A stretch of DNA of 64,000 nucleotides from Sabethes cyaneus (Eukaryota; Arthropoda; Insecta; Diptera; Culicidae), in contig NC_071353.1 in assembly GCF_943734655.1 (NCBI RefSeq), positions 143,450,043 through 143,514,042 on the forward strand, written 5' to 3'. Numbering within the stretch: the stretch's first letter is position 1; each line of letters starts with the position of its first letter. Made by a program: the position numbers and the translations under genes. Positions 41,501-51,790 of this stretch are shown one piece after another. The notes beneath the pieces were generated by a model. The model made no database searches. It had not been told where the DNA came from and worked only from the letters and a program-made list of their open reading frames with translations.

Positions 41501-41771
41501 TTGTTCTGTTCTGAATTTCTTTCTTCGTTGTTCGTGGTAATTGAGTTTTCGGTAAACTACCTCAGCGGGGTCGCGATACCTGCATACCGCTGATGGGTCT
41601 GCCATCTTAGGTATAGCTTGCGGATACAGCATTTCATATTCAACCGCCCGTTTTGAGACAGACGCTGTGTCAGCCGCCCCTCACCTGGAGAACAGGCGCT
41701 CTAGTTCGCACCTCCTAGCTTAGCTGCTTCAGTAAGTGCATGAAGCATCTCCGGGTAAGACCATCGACCGA
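38545..41771 (-). mobile_element. RTE-clade retrotransposon copy R3, the most complete in the window
   Basis: Minus strand, 3.2 kb. 5' UTR 41771-41480. Endonuclease from 41476: NDWKLGTWNVRTLHEPARAG, ELHQLGAEIAAIQEVRWQ, FNYSLINLYAPTN and (next frame) IIIGDANAQIGREEFF, SSQIDHVLIGGRHFSDV, DSDHYLVVSKIRARL. Linker and reverse transcriptase follow: GIPAELLKAGSERLYEAI, WLDGLIRPIFKNGHRLECKN, VGFRENRSTPDQMFTLRQL, FVDFKAAYDSVKRNEL, LDGLKQGDALSYLLFNIALE and an intact catalytic LLGFADDVDII at about 39370. The C-terminus 39284-38571 has the TYLGTLVT, SWTLKEADRRVLGVFERKIL and WAGHVARMPD motifs. About five frameshifts break one ancestral ~1000-codon ORF. The 3' tail lacks long TAAG repeats. Confidence 0.85.
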
Positions 41772-41789
41772 TACCCATGCCCAGGGATG

Positions 41790-43062
41790 ATTCCTCCTCA
41801 GAATAAAAAAAGAGAAGAGAAAAATTCACACTTTACTCAGTCGCGGTTTATGTTGTTCCGCTTTCTTTGAACTTTTCTCTTTTTTACTGATCGCGATTGC
41901 TCAACAACCTGCTCTTTATTCTTCTCATTGAAGAATAAATTGAGCAACAAAATGTTAATAACACTTTCTGGTTGCCCATGATATGGCACAAAAAAACTGC
42001 TTAGACTTCTCGCAGCGGCAACAGTGCAAAAAATCTTGCATATGACGATGGAGGATGATAGTTATGGCAACAATGTAATTCGCGTGCCGTTGCTTGCTGC
42101 AGTACGAGCGATTTCGAAAGTTTCTCATTTTTCGCACAATGAGAATCTAAAGTTTGTTTATTTTTCTCTTTATTTTTGGTCTGTTTCTCATTGCGTGGAT
42201 GTATTTCTCATTTGTGGCAACAGTGCTGCTCATTGTGTTGAATGAAAAAAGTTGCAATTTTTGCACAATGAGTGAGGAAATGACAAGCCGGCCCACGCCG
42301 GCAGTAGATGTCGGCTACTGTCAAACACATAGAGTAAGGATTAAGGGTTGCCAGTCCCTTGATTGAGTGTCGTTTGTTGTTTGGGGCTAGGCCAGGCGTA
42401 TGAAAGTGAAGGGTAAAGAAGTGGCTAACACACCCTATTGGCAGGCAACCATGTTTCTGCGTGAGCAGAAATGAGATAGCACTTTGTCGCTACGTTTCAC
42501 TCGACTACTGCCTCGACAGTGTTTTGGGCCCGCTATCAAATTTTGAGCTTCTTACACGTCTGACCCAAAAAGAAAAGAAAGCAAAAAACCAGCGCTTACC
42601 AGTACACATTTATCCGAGGCTGAAGGTTAGAGCGGGCTACTCACAAACACATTTTGTCCGAGGTAAAGTTTGTTGAAGGCTACTGTCTTACCTAACCTAC
42701 TGTGAATATACATGTTATATCTACCGTAATAGGTAATATGTAGGTAATCTACCGTTTTATTCGTTTATAACGCATATGCAGCTAATATCGATAACAAACG
42801 ATTTTTTGTAAGTTGTGCTTTTGTTATTGCATTTAACTTGTAAAAAGTTGCAGAAATAACAATTCAGTTTCGCAATAAAATTATTGCGTACTGCTGGCAC
42901 TTGAAATATAACGTTTAAGTACGTTATTTTTGGTGATCAAAATTAACGATATTTTTCGAACCAACACGATCCTGCGATCACAACGCATATTCGCAGTGAG
43001 TCAGGTAACACAGTAGATGAGATGTTGGCTACATGAAAAATGTATGGGAATGACATTTGTGA
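41790..43062. other. Intergenic with one dispersed repeat
   Basis: No domain-bearing frame; a G+C-richer stretch at 42270-42690 has broken frames (71 codons at 42461) that I do not recognise. 42785-42975 recurs in inverted orientation at 58425-58650. Confidence 0.35.
42785..42975 (+). repeat. Dispersed repeat D, copy 1
   Basis: Reverse complement of 58425-58650 with high similarity: ATCGATAACAAACGATTTTT, TGTAAGTTGTGCTTTTGTTA and ACGTTATTTTTGGTGATCAA occur in both. No ends or coding frame resolved. Confidence 0.6.
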
Positions 43063-43599
43063 CAGTGCACAGTGGGCATTTTTTTTCGCAAAAAGGTCCT
43101 TTTTTTCAATATCTCCAAATGCCGCTGGGCATTTGGATCAATCTTTTGATATCAAAATTTTTATGGAGATTCTAATGGTGTCGTCCTCGTTTACGGTACA
43201 CGTTTTTAGTTGTTTTGGCCAAACGAAGGGGATTTTACCCTACTTTTCTAGGATGTATTGATCAATAACTCTGGAATCCGCTGGCGCTAAAACCGATCGT
43301 TTTTCGCCACAAGAAAGCCAACTTTATGTACTTTCCAATGGCAGTAATTTTACCCTAATTTTCTCAGTTAACGTTACCCAATTAATATAGCATGATCTTT
43401 ATTTGACCAACACTACAAAATACAAACGGGGGCTGTGTATAAACACCAAAGCGTTCGAAAGCATATACAATTAACTTTCTTTTGGTGAAAAAAGATTTCA
43501 TTTATTCCAGCGGAATCCAGAGATATTCACTTTTATTGGTCATCTATACCTATAAAAAAGGATTTCTGTCTGTCTGTCTGTCTGTCCATATGTTCCTTA

Positions 43600-44650
43600 T
43601 AGAATCGAAAACTACTGAACCGATCGGAGTGAAAATTTGCATATAGGGATTTTTGGAGCCAGAGAAGGTTCTTATGATGGTTAGAGACCCCTCCCCCTAC
43701 TAAGAGGGGGGGGGGCTCCCATATAAATTAAACACAAATTTCTGCATAACGCGAGAACTAATCAAGCAAATGGAACAAAATTTTACATGTGGGTTTGTTT
43801 TGGAGACAAGAATTTTTTCTATGGTGAATTGAAACCTCTCCCCACGTTAGGAGGGGGGCCTCCTATACTAATGAAATACAAATTTCCTCATAACTCGAGA
43901 ACTAATTAATCAAATGGAACCATATTTGGCATGTGGATGTTTTTGGAGGCATGATTTTTTTCTATGGTGAATTGAGACCCCTCCCCTCTTTAAGAGGGGA
44001 ATTATGACCCCTCTGTCTTTTATTAGGGGGGGCTTCCATATACATGAAATACAAATTTCCTCATAACTCGAACCAATCAAGCAAATGGAATTAAATTTGG
44101 CATGTGGGGGTTTTTGGAGGCAAATTTTTTTCTATGGTAAATTGAAACCCGTCCCCTCTCTAGGAGGAGGAGGGGCTCCCATACAAATAATATACGAATT
44201 TCCTCATAACTCGAGAATTAATAAAGCACAAGGAACCAAATTTGGGCCGTGGCGGTTGTTGGAGGTAAGAATTTTTTCTATGGTGTACTGAGACTCCTTC
44301 CTCTTCTAAGAGGGGGGGCTTCCATACAAATGAAATACAAATTTCTTCATAACTCTAGAACTAGTCAAGCAAATGGAACCAAATTTGGCATGTGGGGGTT
44401 TTAGAAGGCAGTAATTTTTTCTATAGTGTACTGAGACCTATCCGTCTTTTAAGAGGGGGGGGGGCTATACAAATGAAATACAAATTTCTCATAACTCGAG
44501 AACTAATTAAGCAAATGGAACCAAATTTGGCATGTGGGAGTTTTGGAAGGCATGAATGGATTTTATGATGGTTTTGAGACTCCTCACCCCTGTGGTAGGA
44601 AGATAAGAACTCTCATCAAATGAAACAGAAATTTTTGCGCATGTGGCATA
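43600..44650 (+). repeat. Tandem array of ~142-170-bp monomers
   Basis: At least six monomers of the form CTATGGTGAATTGAGACCCC, a G-run (AAGAGGGGGGGGCTCCCATA), CAAATGAAATACAAATTTCC, TCATAACTCGAGAACTAATC, AAGCAAATGGAACCAAATTT, GGCATGTGGGGGTTTTTGGA. The CTATGGTG mark falls near 43819, 43962, 44132, 44279, 44421 and 44563. More monomers continue at 48180-48291 and 49142-49300, on the far side of the nested foldback, and a stray piece lies at 25850-26050. Confidence 0.85.
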
Positions 44651-44699
44651 TTTTCTGCTATGTAACAAGCGGTAAGCTGTGAAAGTAAACTAGTAAAAC

Positions 44700-45016
44700 C
44701 TTCTCGGAGCAAAAGAAGTAAATCGACGCCACTAACTTACGTGCATGTTGCATGTCAGAAGAGAATGACATTCGAATGGCACGTCATATTTGCGATGAAC
44801 GTGCTTTGGATTTAATGTTATTTGTAACCAATGGCCCTTTCAAAGGCCACAAGCGAGTTAAAGCAAGATTTTTGAAACATGGCAAGCTACGCATAATCAT
44901 ATTTAATACAATAATCTATGGGCTGGTAAATCATTACTATTTCAACCTATATGTCTCTATGGTTGCAGGCGTTGTACTTATGAATCCCCGTCCACGTATT
45001 TTCAAAGCTACCATTG
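44700..45016 (+). other. Unrecognised frame inside the Helitron-like element
   Basis: A 96-codon frame (44752-45042) reads MSEENDIRMARHICDERALD then MLFVTNGPFKGHKRVKARFL. It lies between the monomer array and the foldback, and its end runs into the foldback terminus. Composition is protein-like but I do not recognise a domain; it may be decayed internal sequence of the carrier element. Confidence 0.25.
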
Positions 45017-46315
45017 CACTGTGGTCCAGAAAGCCAAATTAAGTGGAAAAAATTGTTTACTCAGTAGTCGTTGATTTTAGACTATTTACGTCTTAGCAAC
45101 AAAATCTTGATTTAGGATGCCGCTTTTTTTGGCATGAGCTATTTTAGGGTGACCCTTAAATTAACCAAGATCCAAAAATTATCTTCAAAACGAAACAAGA
45201 TAGAGCGATATTCACTTCAGCAATTTTATAGCTTGAAGTATTTTGAGTAATATTGCAGAAGACGAAATCCTTCTATCTCAAACCGTTTCCATATTAGAGC
45301 GATTGTCCTGAGTCAAGTTAGGGTGACCCTGCTATTTTGCGATTTTTCTCCATAACTTTTTTATTTTGCCTTTCTCGCAAAACACTTCTTCAGATGACTT
45401 TTGAGGCTTAATAAGACTCAACTTTTGGTGAAAAAAGAAATTGGCTATCTACTTTACTTCTACACTTATATGAATTTTTATGATAAAAATAGGCCGTTTT
45501 CAAATGTTAGTATCTCAGAAAGGTGCAAGCAGAATTAAAATCGGTTGATTGCGTTTGAAAGATCGTAATTTTTTGTGTATAATATCAAAAAATTGGAGAG
45601 TGGATTTTTGTCTATCTCAAATAAATCAACTTTGAATATGTGTGGTTTTAACATATTTAAGTATATAAAAGTAAACGAGTTGCGCCATAACTACGGAACG
45701 CCTTGACTGTTCTTCAGCAAACTTGGCGTACATGTTTCTTGATACAAGTGAATCAGCGCAGGAGGTTGACAAAAAGGGGGTGGTCGCTAAAAAGGGGGGG
45801 GGGGTCCAAATAAGTAAAAGTGGCTGCGATCATCTTGCATTAAGGGGCGAACCAGCCACAGGCTGAAAACCTCTCAAATATAGAATAATAATAATAATAA
45901 TAATATCTTGCATTTGGTCTGTTAGAAGTTGTACAAGTGGCTGGGAGATAAGATGAAGAGCGTGTGAAAAGATGGGAGGGTCACAACTACGGAAGTAGAA
46001 CAATATAAGGAAGGCTTTGTGTCTCTTTCATTATCTTCGGAGAGACGTACAAGTTGCTGTAGACAAAAGGGCCGCTGACCGAGGAGAGCTAATCAAGGGG
46101 AGGAGTAGATATGTCTAAATGAGGTCTTTGTTTTTTGTATTATGAGAATTTGCAAACTGAAACGTAGTGTTGTGAAACCCGCATTCGTGTGGTCCAATTT
46201 TGTCTCACGATTTTCTTCTAACGAACACATATGCATGAGCATTTTTTTCGGATTTCTTTTCTGATATTCTCATACACTGCGACAAGTTTTTGCCACAGTT
46301 TTTATTTAGTTATCA

Positions 46316-46533
46316 CCTCCCAGTTGGCCTCGAGGTATGATGCTGGTCTAATAAGCCAGTCGTCATATGTTCGAATCCCGGCTGGGAGAGGCTGTTAGAG
46401 TCAATAGGATCGTAGTAACTGGCCCTGCAATTGTCTTGCACTCTAACAGCAGGCTGCAAAGCCTGTCGTATAAAAAAACAGAAGGTCAAGTTTCGATAAC
46501 GGAATGTAGCACCTCGGCTTTGCAATGCTTTGC
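46316..46533 (+). mobile_element. Feilai-like SINE, complete, 218 bp
   Basis: Flanked by a perfect 13-bp target duplication TATTTAGTTATCA (46303-46315, 46534-46546). The head CCCAGTTGGCCTCGAGGTAT with B box GTTCGAATCCC is tRNA-like (RNA polymerase III promoter). The body is TTAGAGTCAATAGGATCGTA, TTGTCTTGCACTCTAACAGC and ACAGAAGGTCAAGTTTCGAT, and it ends GGAATGTAGCACCTCGGCTT-TGCAATGCTTTGC. The GCGAAGTCTGT---ACAGAAGGTCAA and GGAATGTA-GCC--GGCTTTGCTTT plan is that of Feilai from Aedes. The intact duplication suggests it moved recently. Confidence 0.85.
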
Positions 46534-46546
46534 TATTTAGTTATCA

Positions 46547-47207
46547 GCCACGTTCGTTGCTTACGCTCGTCATTGTAACCCAGCAGTTGATACCTATCAT
46601 CGCTCGCGGCCCGCACACTTACCCGCGTGTGTAAGCGAGGGTGTAAAATGAAGAAGAAAAGTAAAATCCGTATCCATACATCCAAGTGTGCCGCTCGTGC
46701 TAACGACCTATGGCCAACTCGCGAGCTTTGGATTCGCGGGCGGGATGTGTAGAAAGTTGATATGAGGCTGTACACTCGCGAGTGTGTAGGTAGCAGAATG
46801 TATGCACACAGTGCCAGCAGTTGTTTGGCGTAGGCTTGCGTCAGTGGAGTAAGCTTTGGATGCTATGCTTTTCACACTCGCTCGCCTGAGATTTTCAATC
46901 TTATCGAAAACAGATGTACAAGTGGCTGAAAGACAAAAAAATGGTGGCCTCTGATGAAAGGGGAGGTGCGAATCACGGAAATCCCCGTCGCGGGTAGAAA
47001 ACTATTTAAACTTCTCATTCGGTAGTTCCACTCCATGATACTATGAAACACATATGATTTCATTACTTTGTCTACCATTCCCTCTGTTTATTGGATAGTC
47101 TACCGTTTTTAATGTCTAACCTCATTATGAAGTTTAAGTCAACAAATATGAGGTTAAGTTTATACATTCTCTTTTAGATTTGAACCACTCACACAACTTA
47201 TAACGGT
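46547..47207. other. Central part of T3, no gene
   Basis: Moderately G+C-rich up to 46870 with CACTCGCGAGTGTG palindromic phrases. No frame with a recognisable domain. Confidence 0.3.
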
Positions 47208-48291
47208 TTAAATGCAAGATAATTACAGCCACTTTTACTTATTTGTACCTTCCCCTCTCCTTTTTAGCGACCCCCCCGCTGTTGTCAACCCCCTGTGCTG
47301 ATTTACTTATGTCAAGAAACATGTACGCTAAGTTTAATCAAGAACAGTCAAGGCCTTGCGGAGTTATGGCGCAACTCGTTTACTTTTATATACTTAAATA
47401 TGTTAAAACCACACATATTCAAAGTTGATTTATTTGAGATAGACAAAAATCCACTCTCCAATTTTTTGATATTATGCACAAAAAATCACGATCTTTCAAA
47501 CGCAATCAACCGATTTTAATTCTGCTTGCACCTTTCTGAGATACTAACATTTGAAAACGGCCTATTTTTATCATAAAAATTCATATAAGTGTAGAAGTAA
47601 AGTAGATAGCCAATTTCTTTTTTCACCAAAAGTTGCGTCTTATTGAGCCTCAAAAGTCATCTGAGGAAGTGTTTTGCGAGAAAGGCAAAATAAAAAAGTT
47701 ATGGAGAAAAATCGCAAAATAGCAGGGTCACCCTAACTTGACTCAGGAAAATCGCTCTAATATGGAAACGGTTTGAGATAGAAGGATTTCGTCTTCTGCA
47801 ATATTACTCAAAATACTTCAAGCTATAAAATTGTTGAAGTAAATATCGCTCTATCTTGTTTCGTTTTGAAGATAATTTTTGGATCATGGTGAATTTAAGG
47901 GTCACCCTAAAATAGCTCATGCCAAAAAAAGCGGCATCCTAAATCAAGATTTTGTTGCTAAGACGTAAATAGTCTAAAATCAACGACTACTGAGTAAACA
48001 ATTTTTTCTACCTAATTTGGCTTTCTGGACCATAGTGCATTGCATTCAATGAAGAATTGAATCTGAATATTTCGCTCTTCTCTTCTAAACATTCACTTAA
48101 ACAAGTTAGTCTTTGATCTAATGATCTGATATAGTCCTACGTCACCCTTTCGTACAACCCTTAGGGCTGTATATCTTGTAGTTTTTTCTATGGTAAATTG
48201 AAACCTCTCCCCACTTTAGGAGGGGGGCTCCTATACAAATGAAATACAAATTTCCTCATAACTCGAGAACTAATTAATCAAAGGGAACCAT

Positions 48292-49141
48292 CCCAAGTAA
48301 CCAAGAGTTCGAATAATGGTGTCTAACAAGGGTTAAACAGCTTTATGTATATCAATCTATAACTTGCTAAGCAGCGTCACTTTTAAGTAATTAACCGAAC
48401 TTTCAAGCTGTCTTGGGTTCACTGCATAGAACGCTAAGCAGCTTCGAAATAAACTGTCAAAAACTAAGAAAAAACAAATTTAGCAGCACTTCTATGTTCT
48501 ATTTTTATACTTCTACCTAACTTCTATATTCGTTGCATTTGCCTGCTGTTGGGTTTGAACCCGGGTGCTCCGCGTTGTAAACCTATACCGATCCACTGCG
48601 TCACCTTTGTCGTATACAAGCGATGTGAATTTTGCCAATGAGTTGTTAAGTAAAAGTTTGATTTGGAACTTGCAGCAGCTTTATGCAGCGCGAGTTAATT
48701 ATAGAACATAAAGTTTGGAACCAGGCAATTAACTGTAGTAGTGAGATACCGACAGCATATGCTACACAACACAATAATGAAGAGCATTACATTCTAATTT
48801 ATATTTGTAATTAGAAATGTGCGAGGATTAAATTTATTCAAGTGAAATAAAAATTAATTTCCAATAGTTTCAGGTTCTGCTGGTTTGATCACCAGAAATA
48901 TAAACAAAAAAGCAACACGCAGAACTTGTTAGCAACTAAAGTTACTTCAGAACTTCATGTAGCATCCTAATAGCTTTGAAGTATCTATGAAGTACTCGCA
49001 GCACTTCTTAAAGCATTTAGTTCCACATATACTTGATATACACTACTAATCAGCGTGAAAGTTCCACGGAACTGAATCTGAACTAATTATGAACTTTCGA
49101 GTTCGCGTGTCAAGTAATATTCGAACTTTTGGTTGCTTGGG
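48292..49141. mobile_element. 850-bp MITE with CCCAAGTAACC ends in a monomer of the Helitron-like array
   Basis: Ends CCCAAGTAACCAAGAGTTCG and (complement) CCCAAGCAACCAAAAGTTCG form a ~26-bp inverted repeat. The dinucleotide AT lies on both sides (48290-48291, 49142-49143). The surrounding monomer reads GGAACCA...GACATGTGGGTG across it, so uninterrupted monomers at 43.9-44.5 kb serve as empty sites. Non-coding. Confidence 0.75.
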
Positions 49142-49344
49142 ATGTGACATGTGGGTGTTTTTGGAGGCATGAATTATTTCTATGATGAATTAGGACCCCT
49201 CACCCCTGTGGTAGGGGGATAAGGACTCTCATACAAATAAAACAGAAATTTTTGCGTAACTCAAAAGCTAATCAAACTCGAGAAATTTTAGAGAGATCAA
49301 TAACAAGACCACCAGAAACTATCAATAGTAACATTAGATAATTC

Positions 49345-49640
49345 ACCGCGAGTCGGCCATAGGCCGCGAGTTTTGCCGGCGACCTGCCGTCGAAAGCACC
49401 GGCTACTGCGGGGGGGAGCCCCCGTAGATCTCACCTCGATCTAGGTTTATTTATTTTCCTAGATCTACTGACCTCTATGGTACGAAATGGCACTTTCTAC
49501 GAAAAGATTTTTCGTGAAATGGTACATCCCGCGTAAGGTTTTTCGCGAAATGGTATTCTGCGAAACTCTATATTCCGCGTTATGGTCAACCGAGAATTGG
49601 TGTTCCGCAAATCATGGCGAATATTCAAATGCTATCCGCT
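49345..49640 (+). repeat. GC-rich hairpin module plus CGAAATGG array, copy 2
   Basis: GCGAGTCGGCCATAGGCCGC, TTTTGCCGGCGACCTGCCGT and CTACTGCGGGGGGGAGCCCC-CGTAG form stems, followed by the palindromic CTAGATCTACTGACC. Then TACGAAATGGCACTT, TTTTTCGTGAAATGG, TTTTTCGCGAAATGG and CCGCGTTATGG repeat. Counterpart of 6946-7380, where array and hairpin are in the other order. Confidence 0.6.
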
Positions 49641-50283
49641 TTATTTTATCAGGCTGAGCGATGGGGGGAGTTGTTTTCTACTTTACTGTGAGGAAAATTT
49701 GTATATTAAAACACCCATGAACTTCCCAGAAACTTGCAAAATTCGAGATTGTGGCAAAGGTCATCCGAGATTCACGATTTATGTACAACATAGTTTAATA
49801 TGTGGCAATACGAAGTTTGTCGGGTCAGCTAGTCTTCGATAAAACTAGGGTAAAATTCCGTTTATTTGGCCAAAACATCAAGACGCAACCATGTCTGTCG
49901 TAAACAAAATACCATGTCGTCGGATTCCTCTTGATGATAGCTTATTTATGGCGAAAATAGATCAATTTTATCTCAGCGGAATCCGGAAACTTTTACATCT
50001 CTTCATGTCGAGAAAAGTAGGAGGGTAAAAAGCCCTTCTTTTGGTAGAAACTGCTGGAAGCAGATGCGTGCCGTAAACAAGCATCACATCTTATAAAAAT
50101 ATCTTTCTTTTGTCATCAAAACATGAGATAAAGGATTTTTTCTGAAAAATCTCCACTGTGCAGTGAGGTGTTTAAGGTCCGGCATCAAGGGGGCCCATCA
50201 GAATGGGGGTACTGTCAAATCATATATGAGAGTGTTTTGGTGACATCGGGCTGTTGTCATCCCGTAACGTGAGATGCAAAGAG

Positions 50284-50664
50284 CTAGGACAGGACGTGCC
50301 ATCTGGCTTCTTACTCTTCTTTTCATTATGGCCGCCATCCCGATTGAATATTCTTTGTACACTCTGCACCACTGTTGCCTGCACATATTGTTTTAAAAAT
50401 AACTTCGTTTGCCGAAAATCAGCTCCCGAATACGCCAAATTCGTGTACAAACAAAACTAATATAAAATCAAGCATAGAACTACAGAATACAAAAGAAATT
50501 AAAATTCGGAAATAATAACTTATTGGCGTATTCCCACTAATCCCACTGAAAGCGATACCGCGTTATATTTTCCAGTCAACGGTTGCTCGTTACTTTCAGC
50601 CAATCAGAAATTGGGTCAATTTTGGGTCAACGCCGCGGTTGACACTTGGCACGTCCTGTCCTAG
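50284..50664. mobile_element. 381-bp hAT-like MITE
   Basis: Ends CTAGGACAGGACGTGCCA, an 18-bp inverted repeat, flanked by a perfect 8-bp duplication GCAAAGAG (50276-50283, 50665-50672), as for hAT elements. No transposase. 76-codon frames inside are not meaningful. Confidence 0.8.
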
Positions 50665-50672
50665 GCAAAGAG

Positions 50673-51544
50673 ATATAAATAACCAGGGGGGATCTATCGG
50701 TAAGGAATTGTGAAACTCACATGTGAAGGGGCAGGCAGGTGACCATAATTTTCAATGACGCTCTTGCTACTTTTTTTCTCACCGATTTGCTGCTCTTGCC
50801 TGCATATGTAGCTTCCGAAAAGTTTCTTGGTTTGTTTTATTTACGCTAAAACTCAGATAAATGCATTATCGGAATCAAAACAATACAAACGACAATTGCG
50901 CTGCGTGTTTGGGTTTGAGTTTCTGTCAACTGCAGCAGACAAAAATAGAGTTGCGAGTCCCCTGGCTCGAGATCAATCACACGTCGTTTGGTCCATGACA
51001 GTACAAACGTCATGGTAACGGTAACTGCACACTGCGGTAACGCACACATGTATGGAATTTGACAGCAACAGATCCCCCTTGTGAATAACCGAATCAGGAC
51101 TGTGACTCAGTTTTGTGCCCACTCTCTAGTCGCGCGGTTGTGCTTATTTTTACCTGAAAGAAGTGCCTGTAGTTCGAATCATGCAGTGTGTCAAGAAAAC
51201 TTTACCTAACGCTGTATACCAGCAATTCTAAGTGGTTGTTCCTGCTATCGTTGGATTTCCTTTCGACTACCTGGTTCGATTGCTAGGTAGGTAGCTACCT
51301 AGCATCCATTTCAATTTTCTTATTGCGTCGTATTTGTCAATGTCTAATATTCTGAGTCGATTTTTTTTTGTTTGTTCGTAGTGTGTTTAATTTAGGTAGG
51401 TTGCTTTACCGAGTTTCTTAACGGGTCTGTCATCTTAAAGTGCCGGAAACAACACAGTGCCTCCTTTCCTTTTGGTTCTACCGGGGTCGGTTACCTAGTT
51501 ACCGGGGCTGGTACCACTAGTAGGCAGAGACTGAGACTTAAAGG
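50673..51544. other. Intergenic, no gene recognised
   Basis: Contains a palindromic GCTAGGTAGGTAGCTACCTAGC at 51282-51303 (related CCTACCTAGGTAGGTAGG at 52676-52693). A 63-codon frame at 50827 shows no domain. Confidence 0.3.
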
Positions 51545-51790
51545 CACGAAGATAAAAATTATCGGAATAATAGGATACAAAATACAGTAAAACCAATAAA
51601 ACTTATCGTCAGAAAAGATGACAAAACCATCAATCTTGTTGTAGTTTAATGGTTTTGAGAGATACCATAAAAAATCTATTTTTTCGCGAACAGAAATGTT
51701 CAGCTACAGTGAAAGTTATCGTCCTATTATGATAATTTTTTAAGCGAAAAAAAAAATATAATTAAAAACAGCAATAAAATTTGTGCTGAC
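51545..51790 (+). mobile_element. AT-rich MITE family, second copy
   Basis: Inverted relative to 24355-24830: CACGAAGATAAAAATTATCG, GGATACAAAATACAGTAAAA, CAATAAAACTTATCGTC. Ends not resolved. Confidence 0.5.

Larger units (their letters stand above)
45017..48037. mobile_element. Transib-like foldback element T3 (3021 bp), arms over 800 bp
   Basis: Ends CACTGTGGTCCAGAAAGCCA and (complement) CACTATGGTCCAGAAAGCCA. CATTG flanks both (45012-45016, 48038-48042). The two arms, 45017-45841 and 47208-48037, are inverted copies of each other along their whole length with few differences (for example AGGGTGACCCT, GAGTTGCGCCATAACT, AAATAAGTAAAAGTGGCTG). The centre holds an AAT microsatellite at about 45885-45904, a SINE, and a direct repeat (GTACAAGTGGCTG at about 45932 and 46917). 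No transposase was seen. Confidence 0.8.
43543..49832 (+). mobile_element. Helitron-like element (6290 bp with insertions) nested in T2
   Basis: 5' end TCTATACCTATAAAAAAGG preceded by A (43542), and 3' end GTCGGGTCAGCTAG followed by T (49833). This is the TC...CTRR, A-T insertion pattern of Helitrons. A short imperfect stem GGCAA...TTTGTC precedes the 3' end by about 11 bp. The body has TCTGTCTGTCTGTCTGTCC, a tandem monomer array, a foldback insertion, a MITE and a GC-rich hairpin plus CGAAATGG array. No Rep or helicase was found, so it is non-autonomous. Confidence 0.6.
43068..50160. mobile_element. Transib-like foldback element T2 (7093 bp with nested insertions)
   Basis: Left end CACAGTGGGCATTTTTTTTC and right end complement CACAGTGGAGATTTTTCAGA. 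CAGTG flanks both (43063-43067, 50161-50165), a 5-bp target duplication. The first ~480 bp and the last ~330 bp are imperfect inverted repeats sharing TTTACGG-ACRC, TTTTACCCT-CTACTTTTCT, GGATTCCGCTG and TTTTCGCC. All of 43543-49832 is a later insertion, so T2 itself is about 800 bp and non-coding. Confidence 0.75.

Noticed and set aside
43600..44650. CRISPR-like regular repeats
   Set aside because: Monomers are contiguous, ~142-170 bp and degenerate, without unique spacers; the DNA is eukaryotic.
46316..46400. Possible tRNA gene (A and B boxes)
   Set aside because: No full cloverleaf; it is the head of a SINE with a 13-bp target duplication.
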